NCBI GenBank assembly: GCA_016197345.1
Contig: JACPVY010000191.1
Span: 1-13,388 of the forward strand
Source of the DNA: Burkholderiales bacterium
GTDB lineage: Bacteria; Pseudomonadota; Gammaproteobacteria; Burkholderiales; Burkholderiaceae_D
Length of the DNA stretch: 13,388 nt
Reading direction: 5' to 3'
Positions 1-6,827 of the stretch are shown one piece after another. Within the stretch, counting starts at the first letter, position 1. Every line of letters starts with the position of its first letter. The notes beneath the pieces are model-generated. The model was not told where the DNA came from and made no database searches. It worked only from the letters and a program-made list of their open reading frames with translations. The translations under genes were made by a program, and so were the position numbers.

Positions 1-428
1 TGCTGTAAAGCTTGTAGCAAGGCTTGCTCAAGTGCGCAAGCTAAGCGTGGGCGCCCATAGGGCGCGTCGTCGATCACTGTGTGCCATTCGCGCGCAACAT
101 CACCATACAAGGCTAAAAATTGATTTTGCACAAAGCGCTGCGCTGCCGATTCGCGCATCAAAGCATCGCTCCATGGTAGTCGTAACATTGGGCACCAGCG
201 GCTAGCGAGCGTGATCTGCATCTTGGTGCCCGCTTTCAGCTGTTTTGCTTCTTGCAAGCCTGTGCGTAGCAAACCCAAAGCGTTTTGCCACAAGCCTTCG
301 GGATTATTGTCACAGGCTTGATGCCATGCACTCGCGGCATCAAAGCCCGTCCCCTTACGCAAGGCAAGGCTGACTTGTTGCGGCGCGAGCGCAATGCAGA
401 GTGTAGGATCGAATTCAATAAGTGACAC
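1..428 (-). CDS. Unrecognised protein of the gspG-gspE operon, 3' end outside window
   Basis: An open frame of 142 codons runs from a GTG at 428 off the left edge without a stop. The start is chosen because GGAG (436-439) lies 7 nt upstream, and because the GTG sits 14 nt inside the end of gspE in another frame, the arrangement expected of translational coupling. The protein opens SLIEFDPTLCIALAPQQVSL and later has ASRWCPMLRLPWSDAL and a G-R-P-R-L-A-C-A-L stretch near the cut end. The opening resembles the first beta strands of actin-like ATPase-fold proteins such as PilM or the cytoplasmic part of GspL, and proteins of this general look occur next to secretion/pilus ATPase genes. That is a weak resemblance, not an identification. 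No signal peptide or membrane segment is visible in the part present. Its position directly after the ATPase gene suggests a role in assembling or anchoring the same machine (inference). Confidence 0.6.
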   Translation of the reverse strand, partial: MSLIEFDPTLCIALAPQQVSLALRKGTGFDAASAWHQACDNNPEGLWQNALGLLRTGLQEAKQLKAGTKMQITLASRWCPMLRLPWSDALMRESAAQRFVQNQFLALYGDVAREWHTVIDDAPYGRPRLACALEQALLQALQ

Positions 429-2109
429 GATTCAACTCCAGCAGCGTCGTTTCGCCATTTCTAACCAAATCCAGCGCGGCATCGCGCACCAAGCGCAAGC
501 CATTTCGCGCGGCCTCTTCTTTCATCCGGCTCACCGGCGCGCGGGTGGTGATCATTTCGCGCATTGCATCGTTCAAAATCAAGACTTCGGCTACTGCTTT
601 GCGGCCTTTATAGCCAGTGCCACGGCACACGCCGCAGCCTTTGCCTTCGCGGAAATGCCAACCTGCAACTTGCTCTTGCGTCAAGCCGCTTTCGCGCAAT
701 TGCTCTAGCGTTGGCTGGATGTCAACTTGGCAATGCGGGCAATTGACGCGTAGCAAGCGCTGCGCGACAACGCCATTCAATGCCGCTGAAAAGCTATACG
801 CATCCACCCCCATGTGCAGGAAGCGGCCGACCACGTCAAACACATTGTTCGCATGCACTGTGGTGAAGACTAAATGGCCCGTGAGTGAGGCTTGCACCGC
901 AATTTGCGCGGTTTCATCGTCGCGGATTTCGCCGACCATGATTTTGTCGGGATCGTGCCGCAAAATCGAGCGCAGGCCGCGAGCAAAGGTCAGTCCCTTT
1001 TTTTCATTGACGGGGATTTGCAGCACTTTCGGCAAGCGATATTCGACCGGGTCTTCAATCGTCACAACCTTATCGCGGCCAGTGTTGATCTCGGTAATGG
1101 CGGCGTATAGCGTGGTCGTTTTGCCCGACCCCGTCGGGCCTGTCACCAATAACATGCCGTGCGGTTTGCCAGCGAGCCAGCGTATCAGCTCAATCGCATC
1201 TGCATTCAGACCAAGATGCTCTAAGCGTAGCGCTTGCGCCGCTTCTGTGAGCGCGCGCCTATCGAGCAAACGCATCACCGCATCTTCGCCAAAGATATTG
1301 GGCATGATAGAGACGCGGAAATCAATTTCGCGGCCCTTGACCCGCACTTTAAAGCGGCCGTCTTGCGGCACGCGGCGTTCGCCGATATCGAGTTCGGCCA
1401 TCACCTTGATACGGGAAATGATTTGCTCTGCCATATGCGAACCTTGCACTTGGCCCGCTTGTAATAGCACGCCATCGACGCGGTATTTGATAAACAGGCT
1501 GGCGGCATCGCATTCCAAGTGGATATCGCTGGCGCCAAATTTCAACGCGTCGTACAGCGTTGAATTGACGAGGCGCACTACCGGGCTGCTATCGGCGCTA
1601 ATTTTGACTAGCGAGATATCTTCTATGCTTTGGTCTAGGCTTTGGAATTCTTCCGCTTCTTGCACAATTTCTTGCATTGCCTGCTGTGCATTTTCTTGTT
1701 GCAGCAGGTAAGCGCTAAGGTCTTGCGCATGCGCGAGTGCCACCGCAAATGGCAGCGCGATATGGAAATTCGCCCATTGCACCACGTTGTCTTGAAATGG
1801 ATCGCTGATCACCAGTAGCAAGCTGCCACTCGCCATGCTCAGTGCGGCGGACAATTCTTCGCTAACGCGTAGCAACATACATTCTTGCTGGGCGCAACTG
1901 GCGAAGGGTAGTAAATCGTAGGCGGGGCTGGCGGCCTGTAGCTGGCTCATGGAGAGCGCAGGGAAGGCGAATAATTGCGCCAAATGCTGCACAAATTCGC
2001 CGCTAGCAAGGCCAGCCATTTCTTCCAACACCGCTAAATGGCGGCGTCCTTGGGCCAGCGCAGCATGGCGCGCATCGCCGATTAGCGCAGAGGTTAGCGG
2101 ATTACTCAT
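415..2109 (-). CDS. gspE: GspE/PilB-family secretion ATPase
   Basis: Cytoplasmic hexameric ATPase of the T2SS/type IV pilus superfamily, which powers pseudopilus assembly at the inner membrane. Length is 564 aa, normal for the family. An N-terminal T2SSE_N-like region covers roughly residues 1-150 and the ATPase domain about 175-560. Visible motifs: Walker A GPTGSGKT (324-331), Asp box VTIEDPVEY (349-357), Walker B region with DPDKIMVGEIRD (386-397), His box TGHLVFTTVHAN (410-421), and a zinc-type tetracysteine made of CPHC (457-460) and CGVC (492-495). The zinc module fits GspE/PilB rather than a retraction ATPase of the PilT type. The stop lies at 415-417. The start ATG at 2109 has no strong Shine-Dalgarno. 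gspG lies 104 bp upstream on the same strand and an overlapping unknown ORF follows. Whether it belongs to a true T2SS or a related pilus system cannot be settled from this fragment. Confidence 0.93.
   Translation of the reverse strand: MSNPLTSALIGDARHAALAQGRRHLAVLEEMAGLASGEFVQHLAQLFAFPALSMSQLQAASPAYDLLPFASCAQQECMLLRVSEELSAALSMASGSLLLVISDPFQDNVVQWANFHIALPFAVALAHAQDLSAYLLQQENAQQAMQEIVQEAEEFQSLDQSIEDISLVKISADSSPVVRLVNSTLYDALKFGASDIHLECDAASLFIKYRVDGVLLQAGQVQGSHMAEQIISRIKVMAELDIGERRVPQDGRFKVRVKGREIDFRVSIMPNIFGEDAVMRLLDRRALTEAAQALRLEHLGLNADAIELIRWLAGKPHGMLLVTGPTGSGKTTTLYAAITEINTGRDKVVTIEDPVEYRLPKVLQIPVNEKKGLTFARGLRSILRHDPDKIMVGEIRDDETAQIAVQASLTGHLVFTTVHANNVFDVVGRFLHMGVDAYSFSAALNGVVAQRLLRVNCPHCQVDIQPTLEQLRESGLTQEQVAGWHFREGKGCGVCRGTGYKGRKAVAEVLILNDAMREMITTRAPVSRMKEEAARNGLRLVRDAALDLVRNGETTLLELNRVTY
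436..439 (-). promoter_or_regulatory. Shine-Dalgarno GGAG deciding a GTG start
   Basis: On the minus strand GGAG lies 7 nt before the GTG at 428, inside the last codons of gspE. It is the main evidence that the downstream frame is a real gene starting on a non-ATG codon. Confidence 0.55.
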
Positions 2110-2213
2110 CGCGTGGTGATCTTGGGCAGATATCTAGGGCGGATTCTAGCGCGTACCTCGACTGCGCCGATGGGCGGCGCGTTGTCATCGTCAAGGCGGC
2201 GCGCTAGCGCGGT

Positions 2214-2675
2214 TTAACGGAAGGAGATATCAGCGTTATCGCCTTCACCGCCAGCCTGACCATCTTTGCCATACGAGAGCAAATCAAATTCACTGGTTTG
2301 GCCGGGGGAGCGATACACATAAGGTTTGCCCCAAGGATCTTGTGGAATTGCCTTGGCTAAGTAAGGGCCATTCCATTTTGCTTCATCATTTGGTTTGGTG
2401 ACGAGGGCGTTTAAGCCTTGTTCGGTGGTTGGATAGTGGCCGACATCCAAGCGATAGGCGTCGAGTGCCTTGCCAAACGATTCGATTTGCGCTTTCGCGG
2501 TCTTGCTTTCGGCCTTACCCAATTGCGAAAAATAGCGTGGGCCAACATAAGCCGCCAGTAAGCCAATGATCACGATCACGACTAGTAATTCAAGCAAGGT
2601 AAAGCCAGCATGGCGGCGGCTTGAGAATGTGCGGAGTGAGCGGAAGGTCGGCAAACTAGTATTTACAGCAGTCAC
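2214..2675 (-). CDS. gspG: Type II secretion major pseudopilin GspG
   Basis: Major pseudopilin that polymerises into the T2SS pseudopilus. Length is 153 aa, typical. The prepilin leader ends at G24; cleavage by the prepilin peptidase before F25 leaves FTLLELLVVIVIIGLLA, with the invariant Glu at mature position 5 (E29). GspG signatures follow: the YPTTEQGLNAL stretch, a DPWGKPYVY motif, and a C-terminal D/G-rich loop (LLSYGKDGQAGGEGDNADI) matching the calcium-binding loop of GspG. The leader is longer than usual (24 residues). The start is GTG at 2675, supported by GGAG 8 nt upstream; no ATG is available in frame before the leader. It is the first gene of the probable gspG-gspE-unknown operon. 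The gene order is unusual, since gspG commonly follows gspF. Confidence 0.93.
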   Translation of the reverse strand: MTAVNTSLPTFRSLRTFSSRRHAGFTLLELLVVIVIIGLLAAYVGPRYFSQLGKAESKTAKAQIESFGKALDAYRLDVGHYPTTEQGLNALVTKPNDEAKWNGPYLAKAIPQDPWGKPYVYRSPGQTSEFDLLSYGKDGQAGGEGDNADISFR

Positions 2676-2683
2676 AGTAACGT

Positions 2684-2687
2684 CTCC
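2684..2687 (-). promoter_or_regulatory. Shine-Dalgarno GGAG for the gspG GTG start
   Basis: GGAG on the minus strand with an 8-nt spacer to the GTG at 2675. This supports the non-ATG start and hence the full 24-residue prepilin leader. Confidence 0.6.
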
Positions 2688-2742
2688 AGGGTATTTGAAT
2701 TGCGCTCAGCGCTGAGTAGCTGATATTTTTTTGGCCCAAGGA

Positions 2743-2751
2743 TGATACCAG
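2743..2751 (-). promoter_or_regulatory. Possible extended -10 promoter of the gspG operon
   Basis: On the minus strand TGGTATCAT fits an extended -10 (TGn followed by TATCAT, 5 of 6 matches to TATAAT). Transcription would start near 2736, giving a leader of about 60 nt before gspG. No good -35 is visible, as is usual for extended -10 promoters. A small hairpin GCCTA-n4-TAGGC (2757-2770) lies where the -35 would be. Position and fit are suggestive only. Confidence 0.35.
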
Positions 2752-2918
2752 ATATGCCTAGGCTTAGGCAGGGCAAAGAAGTTGCAGCATGAAAAAATCG
2801 GGGGCGGGGCTAGGTGGCAGTCAACCCCATCGCTTGCAGGCAAATAGTGATGGCAAATGACACATCGCGCATTGACTTTTGTTGCGATGCGTTTGTGTCT
2901 CACTTCTTTCGCTCGTTT

Positions 2919-3473
2919 TCAAAATAACGGCTCTTGTTTCGCACGCAAGGCATGTATTTTTTGCGACAAGTTAATTTTTTGATTCGCCTTTGCAATCGCC
3001 TCTGCATCCATGAAAGACAGGAATTTTTCACAGTCTGCAACGCTAGCGACGGTCAGAAATGCATGTTGTTGCGCAAGAGAGATGACGGATTTTTTGCCTT
3101 GTGCCAATAGTTCCAACACGTTACTGAGCGTGCCAGTGCTGGTTTGATCCCAAATCATGAAGCCATAATCGGCCGCTTGCGCCATGGCAATATCTTTTGC
3201 CGTGAAATATTCGCGGCTACCAGCGCGAAACGTGGTTTCGACAGGTGCAATTGACCAGGCCCCAAGGTTGTAGCGTGGACGTTCCCCGCTACAGTACACC
3301 CGCACCTGCTGATATTGGCGCGCATGTAAGTATGCTTGTACCGCGCTATCGACACCATTCGCGTCGCCTAGCAAAACTGTAAGGCCAGAATCAATCATGT
3401 TATTGATTCTGGCTTGTACCGCAGGGTCAAGCTTCTTGATGGTGATAGATCCAGCGATAAAGATGTTTTTCAC
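2919..3473 (-). CDS. SLOG/Rossmann-fold predicted nucleotide-binding protein
   Basis: Predicted 184-aa cytoplasmic protein. From the proposed start: a beta strand with a glycine turn, NIFIAGS (3-9), then GDANGVD (36-42), YFTAKDIAMAQAADYGFMIWD (89-109) and TSTGTLSN (111-118). This pattern matches the SLOG superfamily (DprA/LOG/YpsA-like Rossmann folds that bind nucleotides or related ligands). A charged helix-rich tail follows, about 145-184. The actual ligand is unknown. The open frame could begin at 3659, but the extra 62 residues are cysteine/proline-rich, cross a REP-like palindrome and resemble no domain. The GTG at 3473, which puts MKNIFIAGS at the N-terminus, fits the fold best. No clear Shine-Dalgarno precedes it, so the exact start is uncertain. 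Neighbours give no operon partner: gspG starts 243 bp downstream and a terminator lies upstream. Confidence 0.72.
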   Translation of the reverse strand: MKNIFIAGSITIKKLDPAVQARINNMIDSGLTVLLGDANGVDSAVQAYLHARQYQQVRVYCSGERPRYNLGAWSIAPVETTFRAGSREYFTAKDIAMAQAADYGFMIWDQTSTGTLSNVLELLAQGKKSVISLAQQHAFLTVASVADCEKFLSFMDAEAIAKANQKINLSQKIHALRAKQEPLF

Positions 3474-3613
3474 AACGAGCAGAGGGGGAGATTTTTGTGT
3501 AATCACCCGATACTTTAACTGATATAGCGCATCCCAACTTCTTTGCGTTCTGTCTTGTATTGCTAGGGCGTGTAGGCATAAACAGAGTGCGATGAATGTA
3601 CAGCAAAAAGTAG

Positions 3614-3632
3614 GGTGGGCGCCCCGCCCACC
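3614..3632. repeat. REP-like palindrome (GTAGGGTGGGC type)
   Basis: GGTGGGCG-CCC-CGCCCACC forms a perfect 8-bp stem with a 3-nt loop, preceded on the plus strand by GTAG. The GTAGGGTGGGC head with a GCCCACC return arm resembles dispersed intergenic palindromes common in beta- and gammaproteobacteria (recognition from memory). Only one copy is present here. Confidence 0.5.
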
Positions 3633-3774
3633 ACGGCCATAGCAGATTGAAAATGGCATTTTTTTTGAGGAATTTTGGAAAAAAAGTCAATCAAGCATGT
3701 GAGGTCTTGGTGTGCAAATGGTGAGTTCAGACGCGGTTGGAATTGCTTTGATGAAATGCGTGCCGCCATATGAA
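3633..3774. other. Non-coding remainder between the SLOG gene and the P1 terminator
   Basis: The gap from 3474 to 3847 is 374 bp. Besides the palindrome at 3614-3632 and the terminator at 3773-3800, I see only AT-rich DNA with homopolymer runs near 3660 and 3680. It should hold the promoter of the minus-strand SLOG gene, but I find no convincing -35/-10 pair. Confidence 0.5.
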
Positions 3775-3800
3775 AATGGCCCCAGCGAACTGGGGCCATT
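3773..3800 (-). terminator. Intrinsic terminator of protease P1
   Basis: Read on the minus strand, an 11-bp perfect stem AATGGCCCCAG / CTGGGGCCATT encloses a TTCG tetraloop and is followed by TTTTC. It lies about 48 nt past the stop of P1 (3848). The plus-strand exit has only a poor T-run, so it mainly serves the minus strand. Confidence 0.9.
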
Positions 3801-3847
3801 CTTAGCGTTGCTTACTACGCCGCTAGTGCAGCGTAGAAACTACTTGA

Positions 3848-6358
3848 TTACTTCGCCAACAACGTGACTTTGTCGATCACAAACGAGGTTTGCAAGGACG
3901 AATCTTCGGTTTCGGTGAACAACACGCGGATGGTTTGACCTTTGAATTCTTTCAGGTCAAACGTGCGTTGTTGATAGCCAGCCGCTTTGTCCAAGTTGCT
4001 GTAGGTTTTCAACACTTTCAGGTTGGTACCAGCCGCGTTTTGAACGATGACTTGCATCTTGTCGTATTGCACGGTTTTGGTGGTTTCTGCCGTGTCGATA
4101 TGCAACATGAAGGACAAGTCAGCGGTGGTTGCAGCCGCTGGAATCGTCAACTGTTGATACAGTTTTTCGGTGACAGCAGTACCATTGCCGCCCATCCATG
4201 CATTTTTGGTGCCTTCAAATGCTGGTTGGTTTGGCCAGGTGCCGATATCGCCAGTGTTACCCACCCAGTTTGCGGTGCCTGCTTCGAAGTCGCCATTCAA
4301 GATCAATTGCGTTTCGATTGGGCTGGTGGAAACGGTCACGGTTGCGGTGTTGGTGGTCAAGGAAGCGCCAGTAGCGTCTTTGATCACAGCGTTCACTTTA
4401 GCGTTGAAGTCCAAACCGGTCGCGGTGAAGCTATAGGTTGCCGAAGTCGCGCCTGGAACCAGCTTGCCGTTTTTGTACCATTGATAGCCGTAAGGTGCGG
4501 TGCCGCCTTTACCTAAGGTGGTGAAGGTTGCGTCAAAGCCAGCCAATACGGTTACGTCAGCAGGTTGGGTTTTGATGGCGAAAGGTTGTGGACCTTCATC
4601 GATATCTTCACCGACGTTGATCGCTGCATAGGCACGGGTCACCGCAATCGCTTCTTTGCTGCCTACGCCATACAATTCTTCAGCAGCTTGCAACACTTTG
4701 TTGCGGGCATCAGCGTAATCGGTGCCAGCGGTGAACTTGGTGGTGTTGGCTTTGAACCAGATGCGATACGCTTTGTCGTTGCCGATACCAGTCATTGCTG
4801 CTGGGCTACCAGTCAAGTACGAGCTGTAAGCGTCATTGCCTGGGGTTGCGTTCGAACCTTGCGACAAGAAATAGAACATACGGTTGTTCGGGCCGGAGCT
4901 ATAGTGCACGTCCAAACCGCCAATCGAAGTGCTCCATGCGTCTGGGCTGCTACCGTCTTTCGAAGGTTTTTGCATGAAACGCAGTGGTACGCCGTTACGA
5001 GCGATTTCTTTACCAACGAACCAGTCATTGCCAGCAGGAATCACGCTACCCGTACCACCAGCGCGGGCATACGCTTCCACCATATCGCCGTTGATGTCGG
5101 AGTTCGATTCATTCAAACCACCGGATTCGCCGGAGTAGGTCAGATTCGAGGTCGCAGCGGTCACGCCGTGGCCCATTTCATGGCCGATCACGTCGATCGA
5201 ACCCAAGCTGTAGAAGTACGAAGCGCCGTCACCGATGAACATGCATTTGCAAGTATCGCTGTAGTAAGCGTTTTCGTAGTTGTTGTTGACGTGCGCAGCG
5301 ATATAGGTCGCGGTGTTATGACCATCCAGCGATTGCCAGCCCAACACGTTTTTCATCGTGTCATAGGTGTTCATCAAGCCCCACAATGCATTCACAGCAG
5401 CGGTTTGGCCGTTAGCATTGGTGGTATCGCCACCGTTGTATTGTTGACCGTCGCCCCAGACATTGGTGGCATTGGTATAGACCGAACCAGCGCTGGAAGT
5501 GTGGTTGGCATTGGTGATTGCCATTGCGCCGAACAAGCCACCGGTACCACGGGTGGAGTCGATCATTTTGTAGTTAGAGCCATCAAACGTGGTGTTGATA
5601 GGCACATCGCCGTTGTATTGGCTGTGACCAGTGCCGACCACCGTGTGCATGGCGGAGATTTGCTGGATCAGATGACCATCAACTGCGCTGATGATGCTGT
5701 CCCACAATACTGGACGATCATTTGCGGTCATGCGGGTTTTGACGACATACGCTAATTCATAGCCGTTGACGACGGTTTCCAAATCCAACGCGTTCAATGC
5801 TTTTTCAGCTTTGCCTTGTGCAGCCAAGGTACGACGTTTGGTCGTGATTGGGAACAACACCAAGGACGCTTCTGGTGCCACGATATAGGTACCGTTTGGC
5901 GCCAATTTTTGTACAGCGATATCGATTGCTTGTTGTGCGCTAATTTTTGCTTCGGTGTTTGGTTCGCTACCTGCACCTGCACCTGCACCTGCACCTGCGG
6001 CGAGGGTGTTGCCAGCAGCTTTGGTCAATGCTTGACGACGATCGGTCACTGCTTCGCTGACGACTTTACCATCGGCGTTCAATACAACGACCGATTCAGA
6101 TTGCCATACAGGGATACCTTTGAACGTGTGATTCAAACGAACAATTTTGGTGCCAGCAACGCCAGGATGTTCTTTGGTCAGGCTATAGCTATGGTTGGCA
6201 TCGAGACCGTGGCTTGCTACCAGTTGGCTAACCAGATTGGATTTTTGTTGTGGCGAAGCAATGGCGGTGGGGCCAGCCATTAATGGGGATTTTTGTGCTA
6301 AAGCTGGGGATACAGCAATTGCTAATGAAGCAGCGAGCAAGGACAAACGCAATTTCAT
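3848..6358 (-). CDS. Secreted M4 metalloprotease P1 with Ig-like and jelly-roll C-terminal domains
   Basis: Preproenzyme of 836 aa. A Sec signal peptide (1-21, ALA before Q22) is followed by an FTP/PepSY propeptide to about 235 and a catalytic domain about 236-585. Zinc ligands are H393 and H397 of GHEMGHGV plus E417 in GGLNES, exactly 20 residues past H397 as in thermolysin. E394 is the general base; Y408 and H485 (DVHYSSGPNN) match thermolysin Tyr157 and His231. C370 and C372 form a C-K-C pair. Next come an Ig-like domain (~594-677) and a jelly-roll, carbohydrate-binding-like domain from NGDFEAG (688) to the end, probably for substrate attachment. The ATG at 6358 is chosen over an upstream one at 6439 because it begins the signal peptide and has GGAG upstream. 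Residues 121-130 are (AG)5. Probable role: extracellular protein digestion after Sec and T2SS export (family knowledge). It looks intact. Confidence 0.93.
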   Translation of the reverse strand: MKLRLSLLAASLAIAVSPALAQKSPLMAGPTAIASPQQKSNLVSQLVASHGLDANHSYSLTKEHPGVAGTKIVRLNHTFKGIPVWQSESVVVLNADGKVVSEAVTDRRQALTKAAGNTLAAGAGAGAGAGSEPNTEAKISAQQAIDIAVQKLAPNGTYIVAPEASLVLFPITTKRRTLAAQGKAEKALNALDLETVVNGYELAYVVKTRMTANDRPVLWDSIISAVDGHLIQQISAMHTVVGTGHSQYNGDVPINTTFDGSNYKMIDSTRGTGGLFGAMAITNANHTSSAGSVYTNATNVWGDGQQYNGGDTTNANGQTAAVNALWGLMNTYDTMKNVLGWQSLDGHNTATYIAAHVNNNYENAYYSDTCKCMFIGDGASYFYSLGSIDVIGHEMGHGVTAATSNLTYSGESGGLNESNSDINGDMVEAYARAGGTGSVIPAGNDWFVGKEIARNGVPLRFMQKPSKDGSSPDAWSTSIGGLDVHYSSGPNNRMFYFLSQGSNATPGNDAYSSYLTGSPAAMTGIGNDKAYRIWFKANTTKFTAGTDYADARNKVLQAAEELYGVGSKEAIAVTRAYAAINVGEDIDEGPQPFAIKTQPADVTVLAGFDATFTTLGKGGTAPYGYQWYKNGKLVPGATSATYSFTATGLDFNAKVNAVIKDATGASLTTNTATVTVSTSPIETQLILNGDFEAGTANWVGNTGDIGTWPNQPAFEGTKNAWMGGNGTAVTEKLYQQLTIPAAATTADLSFMLHIDTAETTKTVQYDKMQVIVQNAAGTNLKVLKTYSNLDKAAGYQQRTFDLKEFKGQTIRVLFTETEDSSLQTSFVIDKVTLLAK
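5969..5998 (-). repeat. Five perfect tandem hexamers in the P1 propeptide
   Basis: Five copies of ACCTGC on the plus strand encode (Ala-Gly)5 at residues 121-130, between the FTP and PepSY parts of the propeptide. Copy-number slippage would change linker length by two residues without shifting the frame. P2 and P3 have no such repeat at the same place. Confidence 0.9.
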
Positions 6359-6495
6359 GGAGTCTCCAAAGGGAAAATGATTGAGTAAAGCTAGATGGCC
6401 GCAAAGTGAGAGGTCATACCCGAGCTTGCTATATTGCAATTTCCTAACATGTTTGTTGGAATAAAATCTTTTGGGGATTGCTACGGGTGGGGTGC

Positions 6496-6525
6496 ATACT
6501 ATTTGCGTTATAGGTACCTTGTCAA
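6496..6525 (-). promoter_or_regulatory. Probable sigma-70 promoter of protease P1
   Basis: On the minus strand a perfect -35 TTGACA (6525-6520), an 18-nt spacer and -10 TAGTAT (6501-6496). Transcription would begin near 6489, giving a leader of about 130 nt before ATG 6358. The sequence around it (TTTTGAC upstream, TATGC just after the -10) recurs at the P3 promoter. Confidence 0.6.
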
Positions 6526-6744
6526 AACAAAAAATAAAATAAACGAAAATTCAAAAATCTGTTTTATATTAAACATATTGTGCTACGGAAAGGTTTGATC
6601 TGTTTCAAACCAAACAAACTGGTAAGCAAACGTAAGAATTTTGATGTAAAAAACGCAACAAAACGGCCTAAAAATAGCCATTTATAGAGGGAAAACGCAG
6701 AAATTTCAGGTTGGAAAGAATAGTTTATTTATTTTCCGCATGGA
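6526..6744. other. AT-rich spacer between P1 promoter and P2 terminator
   Basis: Non-coding and strongly AT-rich. It holds a perfect inverted repeat GGTTTGA-n6-TCAAACC at 6592-6611 and, at 6559-6592, a block that recurs in altered order upstream of P3 (see the 12151-12188 entry). I see no gene. The inverted repeat lies about 65-90 nt upstream of the P1 -35, where an activator site could be (inference). Confidence 0.45.
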
Positions 6745-6785
6745 AATAAAAATGCCTCATTTACTCGTTAAAAGTAATGAGGCAT
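6745..6785 (-). terminator. Intrinsic terminator after protease P2
   Basis: Read on the minus strand, ATGCCTCATT (from 6785) pairs with AATGAGGCAT (6761-6752) around a 14-nt loop and is followed by TTTTTATTT. It begins 42 nt past the stop of the P2 remnant at 6828, so the locus kept its terminator although the gene is broken. Confidence 0.8.
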
Positions 6786-6827
6786 GGAAATATTTGAACA
6801 AATTAGTTTTATTGATATACGTCAATA

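Noticed and set aside
617..1711. Long plus-strand open frame (364 codons) opposite gspE
   Set aside because: Lies fully antisense to gspE, which has complete ATPase motifs; the composition is a shadow of the real gene and no domain is recognisable.
2705..2716. Perfect palindrome CTCAGCGCTGAG in the gspG leader
   Set aside because: Only 12 bp with no loop, no second copy and no relation to the promoter; could easily be chance.
2706..2903. 65-codon minus-strand frame between SLOG and gspG
   Set aside because: No ribosome site or recognisable features; it covers the probable gspG promoter.
3474..3659. N-terminal extension of the SLOG protein by 62 codons
   Set aside because: Crosses a REP-like palindrome, is Cys/Pro-rich and adds no domain; the fold begins at KNIFIAGS.
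4565..5755. Plus-strand open frame of 396 codons opposite P1
   Set aside because: Antisense shadow of the M4 gene; a similar shadow (9339-10790) lies opposite P3 because the coding DNA is similar. No start signals or domain.
6359..6439. Upstream ATG for P1, 27 codons earlier
   Set aside because: The signal peptide and GGAG both point to ATG 6358; the extension lies in the leader shared with P3.
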